Positions 1 to 10,450 of a stretch of DNA of 64,000 nt are shown here, one piece after another. A model generated the notes under the pieces. It was not told the DNA's origin, ran no database searches, and worked only from the letters and a program-made list of their open reading frames with translations. A program made the translations under genes and the position numbers. Every line of letters starts with the position of its first letter. Within the stretch, counting starts at the first letter, position 1. Source of the stretch: Riptortus pedestris (taxonomy: Eukaryota > Arthropoda > Insecta > Hemiptera > Alydidae); assembly GCA_019009955.1 (NCBI GenBank), contig CM032231.1, positions 104,483,501-104,547,500 of the forward strand. Direction: 5' to 3'.

Positions 1-52
1 CGTACGGAATTATGTAGAACGTATATTCTAAAGCAGCTTATTTAAATTTTTA

Positions 53-434
53 AAAAAAGTTCATCAGGCAGCGGCTGCGTGAAATAAGCATATTTCGCAC
101 ATGTTGGAATGACACTCTTGTGATTTCATCTCACAATTTATTCTCCGTGAATAGAAGTAGTAGCAGTTCAGTACGATCCAACGTATAGTAACTGAAATAT
201 CTCGAACTCTCCTCCCAGTAATGAACTTGATCTTTAGTCTCACATATATAACGTTTAAATATCCAGTTTTGTTCCGATCAAACAAAATTTGCTACCGCTA
301 TAGCGTTAAAACACAAACACTAAAGTGCGCCCCATCATTTCAAAACCACATAATATACATATATACAAACATACATAGTTTTGAAAGAATCTCATTTCGC
401 CATCTACTGAGACGATTAATCAATGAACATTTGT
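53..434 (-). mobile_element. Family H (Helentron-like) copy, left end lost
   Basis: Reads on the minus strand. The right-end hairpin block (degenerate GTCCGTCACGCAG...GCTGCGT form) is at 53-95. The internal blocks that follow match other copies: a diverged G-run region, TTTGGTAACGATCAAACA-like text near 270-290 and a CATTTTCGTCATC-like block near 395. The left palindrome is missing. Strongly diverged, so an old copy. Confidence 0.6.
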
Positions 435-440
435 AGGCTT

Positions 441-482
441 TTAAGTAGATTTCCCTTGAGGGAAATCAGCTATTGAGTTCAT
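441..482 (+). mobile_element. Family H left-end stub
   Basis: Only the left-end palindrome (GATTTCCCTTGAGGGAAATC, one mismatch from the family form) and the following AGCTATTGAG are present, before the sequence stops matching. Confidence 0.6.
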
Positions 483-511
483 CAAATCTCAATACTGTTT
501 AAATATGCATA

Positions 512-513
<2 letters not shown>

Positions 514-579
<66 letters not shown>

Positions 580-1080
580 CTCAGATACCCGGCCCGGGAA
601 TTCATTTGGGGCTGGATGGTGATGGTAATTTTTTGGCAAGGCTTTACTTTGCACAATATTTTGACATTTACCCTTCCCAATGTTTAGGGTTAATACCCGT
701 CGTTTCTGTGGATTTGTTAATAATAAAATTAATTCTTTATGTAAGACTTCACTGCCCTCCATATTGTCATATTTTCCGTTTCCTGTGCATTATGCATAGC
801 TTTAAGTTATTAAGGACAAAATATTATAATAATATATTATAATTTGAATTAATTTTTCCAGGTGAGGTACCTGGTAGTTCATATTTAAAAGAATTGTTGA
901 GCAAATTTCCCTAAATAACAAAATAAACCACTTTTGTTTTGTGCATATTTGCTGAAACCCCAATAGTAAACGAAATATTACTATTTTTAATTTCAGTCCT
1001 CTCTTATAACCCCCACTCCTGCCCGTCTCTAGAAATTTTTGTATGGCTTATTATAAAGAAGGCGTTAGCACTAATTCACA
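514..1080 (+). mobile_element. Repeat family B copy with leading (AT)n
   Basis: (AT)n at 514-576 is followed by a hairpin-like ACCCGGCCCGGGAATTC block, then text shared with copies at 55.5, 62.8 and (inverted) 32.1-32.4 kb: a TTTACTTTGCACAATATTTT block, an AATAACAAAATAAACCAC block and a CATATTTGCTGAAA block, ending in CTTATAACCCCCACTCCTG near 1010-1020. No coding capacity is visible. The family is not classified; the microsatellite at its edge and the dispersed copies mark it as mobile. Confidence 0.6.
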
Positions 1081-1085
1081 TTCGC

Positions 1086-1197
1086 GTGGGAAATCTGCTT
1101 AATTTACGTAGCGCCTCTTGACGTGATTTTCAAAAATTTTCTTCAAATGTCCATCGATCTCATCTCAGAGATGACGAAAATGAGGTCCGTTCAAAAC

Positions 1198-1244
<47 letters not shown>

Positions 1245-1255
1245 CTATATACTCG

Positions 1256-1302
<47 letters not shown>

Positions 1303-1771
1303 CTTTTACCGCTCTAGCGGTCGCAATTATTGTTTAATCGTTACGAAACTCAATATTTAGTGGTTTTTGTAAAAAAAAAATCAAGTTCGTTAATGGCTGA
1401 AATCGGACCAGGGGGAGGGGGAGAATTTCGAAAATTCATAATATCTCCGTTATTATGCGTCGGATCGAAAAATTAAATAGAACCCGTCTTATTGCAAATT
1501 TAATGTTCTATAAATGTTGTTATGTACATTATTTCACTATCTTGATTATTAACTGAGATATTTGTATTTTTCAGTTTTCGGGATTCAGTAACCCCCCTCT
1601 CCTACACATCTGATATTAACAATATTCTATTATGTTATGAAGCACTTTATTTGAAGCTTAAATACCAATTATGGTTTTCAGTGAACTTTTAATTTTTGAG
1701 TTAAATTCAAAAACGTGACGCACGTGGGAAATCTGCTTAGTTAACGCAGCCCCTGCGTGACGGACTTTTAT
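1086..1771 (+). mobile_element. Family H copy with compound GT/AT/GT slot
   Basis: A right-end stub (GTGGGAAATCTGCTTAATTT, 1086-1122) is fused directly to a copy that starts inside the left conserved block at 1123. The slot is (GT)n 1201-1242, (AT)n 1256-1284, (GT)n 1285-1302. The right block then runs through a G-run at 1411-1422 to the terminal hairpin ACGCAGCCCCTGCGT and GACGGACTTTT, ending at 1770. The left palindrome has been replaced by the stub. Confidence 0.75.
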
Positions 1772-2301
1772 TATAAGTTACAACTCCCGAAGTAGCGTTA
1801 GAGAGTAAGCGAAAAATTTAGAGTGAAATATAAATAAATGAAAGATATTTCATTTGTAGTTTCATCTACTGACCTTCCGCCATTTCACCTTTCATGCTAA
1901 AACATATTAATATTCATCCTGAACAAATGTTTTTTTACACTAGTTGGCACCCCCAAATTTATGCTGTGCTTCAAATATTTTGAAGAGGGGACAAATTGCT
2001 AAAATTTGATTGTGGCTGGTTAAATTGGCACGTGCTAAACGTAAATACTAAAAGAGATATATTGAAAGAGTTGTTTTTCCCCCGTTGTTTGGATAGCCAA
2101 GACGTCCGGAATCCAGCCCCTACCGGTCCAAATGTATATATTTTTCACTAATATAAACATACTGGCAGTATTTACAATAAAAATAAAAGTGTCTATACTT
2201 TGTAGATATAACCTAATTTAAAAAGTCACTATAAAAATTGAGGCAATTTGTTTCGTCTGCAAACTACTTTTACATTTAGCACAAGTTTGGGGGTATTATC
2301 T
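1772..2301. other. Unassigned intergenic or intronic DNA
   Basis: AT-rich sequence without an open frame, RNA gene or clear repeat end. A G-rich block near 1982-1992 and a short GC-richer patch near 2100-2130 are the only local features. Confidence 0.5.
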
Positions 2302-3080
2302 AAAAAAAGTCCGTCACGCAGCGACTACGTGGACTAAGCAGAATTCTCATGTGCTGGTATAACACTCTTGTGATCTCGTCAGAGCACATATTCTCTATTT
2401 ATATATAAATAACTGAAGTGTAGAAGGGGGGTGGGTACTTACTGAAGGCAGAATACAAGAACGTATGAATAACTGCATTTAAGTTACGAAATAACGCAGT
2501 GAACAACAATTGTAGAACATCAATAGTTGAAATAGATTGGATCTATAACATATTGCGATCCGAGTCATAATAATGGAGATATTTTGAATTTTCTAAGCGC
2601 TATTCCATGTCCGACAATAACAATTATGATCTGTAGTGTTGACTGAAACTGTTTCAAGTAAAGACCGAAAAGTGTTAATTGATAACGTCATCACATTTTG
2701 CGTGTATCCATTAATCTCACAAAAAAAAGTTCAGTGTAAACCATATTTTGAATTTAAGCTTGGAATGAAGAGCTTCATGACACAACTGTTTATTGTTGAT
2801 ATGAAGTGAGTAGGAGGGGAGGTTTATTTATGGCCGAGAACTAAAATATGGAAAAATCTCAGTTAATATTCAATTTAGAGAGACCGTGTGCATAAAAACA
2901 TTTATTACATTTTTAATACGATTAATTCTATGCAATTTTTCGATCCAACTAGTAATAATAGAGATATTTTGAATTTTTGAGTCCCCCCCCCTTTATTCCC
3001 CTGTCCGATTTCAGCCGTTAATTAACTTGAGCTTTATTTTTTCATGAAACGATTAAATATCGAGTTTGGTAACAACTAAA
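2302..3080 (-). mobile_element. Family H copy, diverged subfamily
   Basis: The right-end block (AAGTCCGTCACGCAGCGACT) is at 2309-2328. Internal family text follows on the minus strand, including the C-rich tract 2983-2999 and the ATCGAGTTTGGTAACAAC block at 3059-3076. The copy stops where another right end begins at 3081, so it appears interrupted by the next copy. Confidence 0.65.
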
Positions 3081-3850
3081 CAAAACGTCCGTCACGCAGG
3101 GGCTGCGTAAACTAAGCAGATTTTTAACGTGCTGATATGACTCACTCAGATGTAGAACATATACCGAAGAAGAGTTCGGTTCTCTTCTCTTCGTATATTT
3201 TCTAATTGTAAGTAAAACTCCGAAGAGTAGAAGTGAAGATTTACCCGAAGACTGATTACAAGAACCTTTAACTTTGCTTTACTTTTAACTCGTTTAATAT
3301 TTGAGTTAAGTTAAAATGTATAGAGCAACAATTGTAGATCATTAATAGTTCATTTTCGAACCCCACCATCTCTACTCCCTACTTCCCGTCCTAGTACGAA
3401 TTCCAGCAATAACGCCTATGAACTTTAGTGTTGAATGAAACGGTTAGATATCGAGTATGGTGTAAATCTGGTTTGATGAAAACGATAAGTCGTATTAAAG
3501 ATTGGAATGAGATAGTTCCTGGCTTGACGTATCGTTAATGGAAAATGAGTAGGATTGTTCACTCACTCAGGCCTGTAAACTAAGATTATAAGTAACTCAA
3601 TTAACGTTACAGTTAGCGAAAATGAGAGCAACAATTGTAAGAAATTAAAATGGTAATAACATTGGTTATATAATAATTTGCGATCCGACTCACAATTACA
3701 GATATTTCGAACTTTTACTCCGTCCTTCATGGTCCGATTAAAGCTTTTAAGAATAAAATATTTAGTTTTGAGAGTCCGATATATCACAATCAACATTCTT
3801 GTGAATGTCAACGCCATTCTTATCAAACGCATCTATATCCCGGCTCAGCG
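3081..3850 (-). mobile_element. Family H copy inserted in or abutting the previous copy
   Basis: A good right end (CGTCCGTCACGCAGGGGCTG) starts at 3086. The interior follows the same order as its neighbour but is weakly conserved, and the left end cannot be recognised. The end near 3850 is approximate. Confidence 0.5.
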
Positions 3851-4111
3851 TGTCGAAGCATTATTCTAAATGTCAATTTTGACAAATTACCAACCTTGTA
3901 AATGGGTATTTGAGAAAAATGAGACGAAGCTTGAAGTAAACATGGTTAAATCCGACATGTCAGATATAAATATAACTCAGTAGGTCGGTTTGGCGCCCTC
4001 TGCTGGCCGAACATCAGAGACATCTCTTAAGCCTTTCTCTTTTACAATGGACTCAATATGTCCCTCATTCTACTACTTCAAGACTCTAATTGTATCTGCC
4101 TCAGTATCATT

Positions 4112-4735
4112 TTTACTAGATTTCCCTTAAGGGAAATCAGCCATTGAGGTCGTACTCAAATTTCTTCAAATGTCCATCGATCCTATCCAGAATATGACGA
4201 AAATGAGGTCCGTTCAAAATTATATGTGTGTGTCCCCCCACCCCCCCCCCCCCCCACCCCCCCCCCCCCCCACCCCCCCCCCCCCCCACCCCCCCCCCCC
4301 CCCACCCCCCCCCCCCCCCACCCCCCCCCCCCCCCACCCCCCCCCCCCCCCACCCCCCCCCCCCCCCACCCCCCCCCCCCCCCACCCCCCCCCCCCCCCA
4401 CCCCCCCCCCCCCCCACCCCCCCCCCCCCCCACCCCCCCCCCCCCCCACCCCCCCCCCCCCCCACCCCCCCCCCCCCCCACCCCCCCCCCCCCCCACCCC
4501 CCCCCCCCCCCACCCCCCCCCCCCCCCACCCCCCCCCCCCCCCACCCCCCCCCCCCCCCACCCCCCCCCCCCCCCACCCCCCCCCCCCCCCACCCCCCCC
4601 CCCCCCCACCCCCCCCCCCCCCCACCCCCCCCCCCCCCCACCCCCCCCCCCCCCCACCCCCCCCCCCCCCCACCCCCCCCCCCCCCCACCCCCCCCCCCC
4701 CCCACCCCCCCCCCCCCCCACCCCCCCCCCCCAAA
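4112..4735 (+). mobile_element. Family H left half carrying a C15A array in its slot
   Basis: The left palindrome GATTTCCCTTAAGGGAAATC is at 4119-4138. The left conserved block (CAAATGTCCATCGATCCTAT, GATGACGAAAATGAGG-type text, GTTCAAAATTATATGTGTGT) ends at 4233. In the place where other copies carry (AT)n, this one carries a perfect 16-bp tandem array. The right half of the element is absent: AT-rich non-family DNA follows. Confidence 0.8.
4234..4732. repeat. Perfect 16-bp tandem array, (C15A)n
   Basis: The sequence is a run of C interrupted by A exactly every 16 bases: A at 4240, 4256, 4272 and so on to 4720, i.e. 31 A residues and 30 complete periods, with 6 C before and 12 C after. I see no deviation in length or base. 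The complementary strand is G15T, so G-quadruplex and i-motif structures would be expected. Open frames encoding poly-Pro/Thr/His or poly-Gly/Trp/Val across it are translations of the repeat. A sequencing or assembly artefact is possible. Confidence 0.95.
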
Positions 4736-5084
4736 TAAAAAAAAGATGAAATTAAAAAGAAATAGTTGGTGGATGATCAATAAGAAATTATATATATTTA
4801 ATATTGAATCTAAATAGTAGCATAATTTACTCAATACCGAACGTGATAATTATTAGCACACCTTTTGCTTGGATCTATATCTATTCAAATGTATTTGTTT
4901 AAATCTGTAATTTTTTATATTTATTTAATTAAATTATTTTTATATTTTACTTTGTTTATTTATTTGTTTATCTAAAACGCTTACTATAATTAATTTAATG
5001 TATACAATATATTTAGACATCAACTTCTAGAACGTACATGTTTTTTACAAATAATGCATGGTACATGTAGAAGATAAACTCCCT
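4736..5084. other. AT-rich DNA, nothing recognised
   Basis: Very AT-rich and without open frames of note. It separates the C15A array from repeat B. Confidence 0.5.
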
Positions 5085-6382
5085 TTGCATATCTTTATAT
5101 ATATAATTCTACTGTACGTGAGTATGTCACTGAACTCCTAAACGGCTGGACCGATTTGAATGATTTTTTTCTGTATGCGTTTGGGTGATGCCCTGGATGG
5201 TTTAGATTCGCAACTCAGCCCGGCAGATGGAGCAGAAGTGGGGGTTGTAAGGGAGGCATAAAATTAAAAATAGCGATATTTTGTTTCCTATTGAGTTTTC
5301 GGCAAATATGCACAGGATAAATGTTGTTTATTTTGTTATTTAGAGGAACTTTTAGCAGATTTCCCTTAAGGGAATCAGCTATTGAGGTCGTACTCATGAT
5401 GCAAGTTTCGAAAAATTTCTTCAAACGTCCATCGATCCTACCCAGGAGATGACGAAAATGAGGTCCGTCCAAAATTATATATATATTTGTCTGTTAACGC
5501 TCTAGCGGTCGCAATTTTTGTTTGATCGTTACCAAACTCGGAATTTAATCGTTTTATATAAAAAGGAAGATCAAGTTCGTTAATGGCTAAAATCGGACCA
5601 GTAGGAGAGGGGGTTTAGAGGGGGAGATTTTTGAAAATTCAAAATATCTCCGTTAATATGCGTCAGATCGAAAAATTGTATTGAATAAATCTTATTGCAA
5701 ATTCAATTTACTATAAATATTGTTCTATACATTTATTCTGTATCTTGAATATTAACCGAGATATTTGCATTTGTATTCTGCGTGTGGTCGCCAGTAGGCT
5801 ATGTTCGGACTTTCCGCCGAGAGCTCTGGCGGCCGTTTCCATAACTATTCGTCCCTCGTGAATAGGTTTAGAGGTTAGGTTAACTGTTTTTTGAGGCTAG
5901 AAACTATTGGGTTATTACGCCCTAAATAATGTTTTAGGTTTAGAGGTTTCTTACTACTACAGTTGTTATTAGGCAGATTTCTCTATTGTAAAACTTCACG
6001 TGGGAAATCTGCTTAGTTTACGCAGCCCCTGCGTGACGGACTTTTTGTTATATTCACCTTTGTAACAAGATATACACTAAATCATTAAAGTCGGAGCCAA
6101 CAATTTTATTGGGTACTAACGATTAAACCGAACTTAACAAAACTCTATATGTTAATTATTCTTTCATGATATTAGCTATATTAATTTTCTTTGGGGTTCG
6201 AAGGGGAGTTATAAAGGAGGCCTGAATAAAAAATTCGCATTTTCTATTTGTTTTTAGGCAAACGTGCACATAACAAAAGTTCTTTTTTGTGTTATTAAAA
6301 GCTTATGTTTTAAACATAATATGATTAAATTTAATGTCCTAATCGCTTGAAATATCATGCAGGACAACGTCTGTCGGGTCCG

Positions 6383-6455
<73 letters not shown>
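5085..6455 (-). mobile_element. Repeat family B, full-length copy split by a family H insertion
   Basis: Read on the minus strand from 6455: (AT)n 6385-6455, a head block including GACAGACGTTGTCCTGC, a first AACTTTTGTTATGTGCAC module near 6255-6300, then (after the family H element at 5352-6046) a second module AATAACAAAATAAACAAC near 5325-5345, a CTTACAACCCCCACTTCTG block and a tail CGGTCCAGCCGTTTAGGAG with AT repeats. The copy at 55490-56254 has the same two modules uninterrupted, which supports one disrupted element. No proteins are encoded. Confidence 0.6.
5352..6046 (+). mobile_element. Family H (Helentron-like), complete copy
   Basis: Left end AGCAGATTTCCC 5354-5365 inside a near-palindrome; short (AT)n slot at 5476-5485; right block from TTTGTCTGTTAACGCTCTAG; subterminal inverted repeat GGGAAATCTGCT 6002-6013; hairpin ACGCAG-CCC-CTGCGT 6020-6034; terminus GACGGACTTTTT. 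It shares a private segment with the copy at 36534-37248, containing the hairpin CCGCCGAGAGCTCTGGCGG (5816-5834) and GAGGTTAGGTTAACTG. There is no coding region, so it must be mobilised in trans. It sits inside repeat B. Confidence 0.85.
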
Positions 6456-6457
<2 letters not shown>

Positions 6458-6619
6458 AATATATAAAAAAGAAGAGAATGGAAGAGACTTGGAGAAGAAC
6501 ACTATTGAACCATAATTAAACCTGAAATAAATGATCAGATCTTCGCACACGAAAATTCATAAAGAACTCAATAGACCACAACTTGAAGTTGAATTTGCAC
6601 TAGAATTATTCTAATAAAT

Positions 6620-7714
6620 ATAGTCCGTCACGCAGGGACTGCGTAAACTAAGCAGATTTCCCATGTGAAGTTTTACAATAGAGAAATCTGCATACTGGTA
6701 ATACAAGCCCACCATGAGTAAATACAAACGGTAATAAGGAATCTTTCAGTTAATTTTAATAAATTCCCACCTGAAACGGCTTCTGAATTGTAAAAATAAT
6801 TTATATTCTAATAACTCAAATTTTAGTAGTACAAGAACTAAAGACGGGGGGGGGGCTGGATGAACAGACCGTATTTGCATAAATCACACAAAGTAACGAA
6901 GGTAAGGTAAGGTTAGAAACGACAGGTAAGGTTAGAAGAAGCTTCCACCTGAGCCGAGTACTTACGAAAACGGCACGGTGCTAACCCGGTACTAATCCGA
7001 ACTATACCCGACCACAGACTTCATAAAAATGCAAATATCTCGGTTAATATTCAAGAAAGAGAATAAATGTATATAACAATATTTATAGTAAATTTAATTT
7101 GCAATAAGATTGGTTTTATACAATTTTTCGATCTGATGCATGTTAACGGAGATATTTCGAATTGTTGAAAATCCCCCTCTAAACCCCCCCTCCCACTGGT
7201 CTTAGATCAGCAGTTAACGACCTTGATCTTTCTTTTTACAGAAACCGATTAAATACCGAGTTTGGTGACAATTAAACAAAAATTGCGACCACTTGAGTGT
7301 TAACAGACAAATATATATATATATATATCTATATATATATATATATATATATAGATATATATATTTGTTTTTTATTCAAAATAGAGAATAAATGTATATA
7401 ACAATATTTATAGTGAATTTAATTTAAAATAAGATAACGATAATAGGTAACGAAGATATTTCGAAAATCCTCCCTTTTAAACCCCCCCCCTCCTCCCACT
7501 GGTCCGATTTCAGCCACTAACGAACTTGATCTTTATTTTTAAATAAAACATTAAAATTTGGTATATATATATATATATATATATATAGTTTTGAACGTAC
7601 CTCATTTTCGTCATCTCCTGGGTAGGATCGATGGACATTTGAAGAAATTTTTCGAAAATCGCGTCATGAGTACGACCTTAATAGCTGATTTCCCTGAAGG
7701 GAAATTTGCTAAAA
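6620..7714 (-). mobile_element. Family H copy with internal duplication
   Basis: Right end TAGTCCGTCACGCAGGGACT 6621-6640; inverted repeat AGCAGATTTCCC 6652-6663; left end GATTTCCCTGAAGGGAAAT...GCTAAAA ending 7714. Two microsatellite slots are present (7312-7364 and 7561-7586). The block AGAGAATAAATGTATATAAC to the C-rich tract occurs twice (about 7063-7200 and 7383-7500), so the middle is partly duplicated. It contains a stretch rich in GGTTAG/GGTAAG (6900-6935) also found at 56940-56975. Confidence 0.8.
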
Positions 7715-8117
7715 AAATAATGTCAATGTCAAAAAATAATGATCAACACGATCTGACATATCTATGCATGTGCAAGGTTTTATTTATTCGAATATTTATA
7801 TCCATATATATACTCCGTTCATTCATTTTCCAAACAACTATGTGCTCATAAACATATTATTACTCTTGGAACTACTTTCGTTGAATTTATCAAGATATTT
7901 TTCAGATCTTGAATGAGAAAGAATCAGAATCAGATTGACTTCCTCTGTGTTAATTTGGATCAGTGTAGTTCTTTGTGCTATAGGAATCTGATAATGTCGT
8001 ATCCTTGCTATGATCAGGATATTATTGCATATTTATTGCCTGACGAAGATGGACGCATTTCTATCGAAAATTTGTAATTTGTGACTCAAACCAAACTAGA
8101 GAAGATACTTTACTCAC
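7715..8117. other. K2P gene DNA downstream of the TM1 exon (intron, minus-strand sense)
   Basis: The splice donor of the exon at 8118 lies at 8112-8117, so this is the next intron. It is AT-rich without open frames. The block at 8032-8080 (GCCTGACGAAGATGGACGCA) recurs at 27246-27265 inside a MITE-like insert. Confidence 0.6.
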
Positions 8118-8368
8118 ATGTCTAATAAGAAGAAGGAGATGGTCCCTCTCTGAGTTAATGTGTATGATAGCAGCTCGCTCTGCTTTTCCTTCGATCATCT
8201 GGAACAGGAATCCTCCCAGAAGACTGTAGCCCACTATGATCAGCGAGAGGAAGATGTGAGTGAACCATCTCCTGGACAGCTCCGAGATCTGCCCGTAGCA
8301 CCAGATGGACACCTTCTCGCCGACGCTCAGTCCGGATTTGGCCGTGTTCGTGGCGAAATCCCTAAAAC
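8118..8368 (-). CDS. K2P potassium channel, exon with first membrane segment
   Basis: Two-pore-domain potassium channels carry background K+ current across the plasma membrane. This 251-bp exon has a consensus acceptor (CTGCAG at 8369-8374) and donor (CAT|GTGAGTA, intron from 8117). After a split first codon it encodes 83 residues. A basic/polar lead-in (about 35 residues, FRDFATNTAKSGLSVGEKVS then WCYGQISELSRRW) precedes the hydrophobic first membrane helix (THIFLSLIIVGYSLLGGFLF) and the QMIEGKAER turn typical of K2P TM1. The first pore loop would be in the next exon, which is outside the window or not recognised. Its phase (2 nt then whole codons) fits the exon at 36134-36365. GC content is well above the flanks. 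Which K2P subfamily is uncertain; an alternative reading is a retained gene fragment. Confidence 0.85.
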
Positions 8369-8429
8369 CTGCAGGAACACAGCAGTGATTAATGATTAAT
8401 GTTCAGGAGGTCATATTCATTTTATGTAA

Positions 8430-9222
8430 TTTATAATGAATCAGAATAATTTTTATCTCAATCAAATTTTAGTAGTCCAAAAATTTAAAACGGGGGGAGG
8501 GGGTACAATATTTGCATCTATCTCGAATAATAAAGGTCTCTGGAAAACAATATTTGGTATTTAAGCTTCGAATAATGTGGTTTATTATATAAAAGAGTAT
8601 TGTTTATGTAACACTAGTAGAAGTGGTGGTTTACTGAAGACTGAAAACAAATATGCCAATATCTCGGAGAATAAATGTTTATAACAATATTTATAGTACA
8701 TTTGATGTGGGTGTTCAGGTTGGCCGTGCGAGTTAGGGCGTTGGTCTTAATCTCGCGCGGTAGCCTAGAGTGACGGGTTCGATTCCCGCCCAGAACAGTA
8801 GAAATTTATTTAGTGACGGACTCACTAAATAAACTCCTTGGGCCCACCCTGGCTAGAAAAGGGTGATAACCAGTAGACAGCCCGTCCCGATTAGCCATAG
8901 TAGCATAAAGTGGACGTAAATAAAAATAAACAAACAAACATTTAATTTGAAATAAGATTGGTTCTGTAACATTTTTCGAACTGACGTACCGTAACGGAGA
9001 TACTACGAATTTCTGGAAATCCCCCTTCCCAACCCCCACCCCCTCCCACTGGTGTATTAACGGACATGATCTATCTTTTCACATATTGAGTTTGGTAACA
9101 ATCAAACAAAAATAGCGTCCACTACTATATAGGATCGATGGACATTTGAAGAACATTTTCGAAAATCGCGTCATGCGTACGACCTCAATAACTGATTTCC
9201 CCCAAGGGAAATATGCTAAAAA
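8430..9222 (-). mobile_element. Family H copy, right end lost, interrupted by a SINE
   Basis: Family text starts inside the right half (ATCAGAATAATTTTTATCTC at 8440) and continues to the left end (GATTTCCCCCAAGGGAAAT, GCTAAAA, ending 9222). A tRNA-type SINE at 8704-8937 splits it; removing the SINE and one 6-bp duplication restores the family order. There is no microsatellite: the slot near 9120 is a simple junction. Confidence 0.75.
8704..8937 (+). mobile_element. tRNA-derived SINE (family S1) with target-site duplication
   Basis: The head is tRNA-like: a box A-like GGCCGTGCGAGTTAGGGCG near 8720, a variable-arm-like region, and a perfect box B GGGTTCGATTCCCGCC at 8777-8792. The body includes AGAAAAGGGTGATAACC and the tail is a simple AAATAAAAATAAACAAAC repeat. 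It is flanked by the direct repeat ACATTT (8698-8703 and 8938-8943) inside a family H element. SINEs of this kind are transcribed by RNA polymerase III and mobilised by LINE proteins. Related copies: 29085, 29365, 40556, 45477 and 58437. Confidence 0.85.
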
Positions 9223-9268
9223 GTAAATAATACAATCAGTACGAGAAACAAACGCATTACAGAGAATT

Positions 9269-10264
9269 AAAGTCCACCAGCAAGTGGTTGCGTGAACGTA
9301 GCAGATTTGTTTGTGAAAATATGACCTGTATAACTTTATTTAACTAGTCAACGGCGAAGGTCAACAAAAAATGTCATCATTATCCACAGCTTGAAATCAT
9401 TCTTATTTCCCAACTAGTTTCGCGTCCATATGACGCCTCATATTTTTTTGTCGACCTTCCACCATAGACTAGCATAGTTAAGTTTAGCAGATTTCCTACT
9501 TATTATTATTATTACTGCATTACACAATAGTGAACTCAGCTTACGACATACTCTCGAGTACGAATTGCCCTCTTAATATTTGGATTACGATAAAACTCTT
9601 AGTACGACAATTGTAGATCGCCAACATTGATGGACAAGATTGGTCCTCTAACATTTTTCGACAAAACTCATAACAACGCAGGTATTTTGAAGTTTGGAAT
9701 CCCTCCCGCTTATATTCCTAGTCCTATTTCTGCCAAGAAAAAATATGTTCTTTCCGGTTTCTTAGCGGTTAAATATCTAGACTGGTGGAAATCAAATAAG
9801 CATTTTCGAAACAAGATCGTAAAATCATAATTGATGACGTCATCGTATAACTAATTTGCATGTATCTCGCATTATAAGTGTCTCATTAAAACAATATTTG
9901 TTATTTAAGCTTAGAATAGAGAGGTTCACTTTATAACAGTGTATTATTATTTTTACATGACTAAGAGTGTGGGTTTATAGTAGGATGAAAACTAAAATAT
10001 CCAAATATCTCGGTTAATATTCATATTAGAGAAAATATGTATATGATAGCATTTATAGGCAATTGAATTTACAATACGATTGTATCTTCACAATTTTTCG
10101 ATCCGACGCATAGTAACGGAGATATTTCGAATTTTCAAAATTCCCCCTGTAAACCCCATCCCATCTAGCCGTTAAGAAACTTGATCTTTATTCTTGCATG
10201 AAACGTTTATATATCGAATTCAGTAACGACAAAACGAAACTTCCGACCGATAGAGAGATAATAG

Positions 10265-10343
<79 letters not shown>

Positions 10344-10450
10344 GCGTCATCTCCTAAGTGGGCTCGATGGACAATTGAGGAAATTTTTCAAAAATCTCGT
10401 CATGAGTAGAACTTCAATAGATGATTTCCCTTAAGGAAAATCAGCTAAAA
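9269..10450 (-). mobile_element. Family H copy(ies), AT/GT slot
   Basis: A degenerate right end (AAGTCCACCAGCAAGTGGTT) is at 9270. Family text continues with a C-rich tract 10143-10147, slot (AT)n 10267-10303 plus (GT)n 10304-10339, and the left end GATTTCCCTTAAGGAAAATC...GCTAAAA ending 10450. A second subterminal repeat (TTTAGCAGATTTCC, 9483-9496) suggests two fused copies. Most of the interior is old and diverged. Confidence 0.65.

Noticed and set aside
4234..4732. CRISPR array
   Set aside because: There are no distinct spacers; it is a simple tandem repeat in a eukaryotic context.
4137..4834. Several long open frames encoding Pro/Thr/His-rich or Gly/Trp/Val-rich proteins
   Set aside because: They are all six-frame translations of the 16-bp C15A array; the open frame is a consequence of the repeat lacking stop codons.
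8720..8792. tRNA gene
   Set aside because: Box A and B are present but no acceptor stem closes and the sequence continues into a SINE body with tail and target duplication; the same holds at 45610-45700 and 44040-44120.
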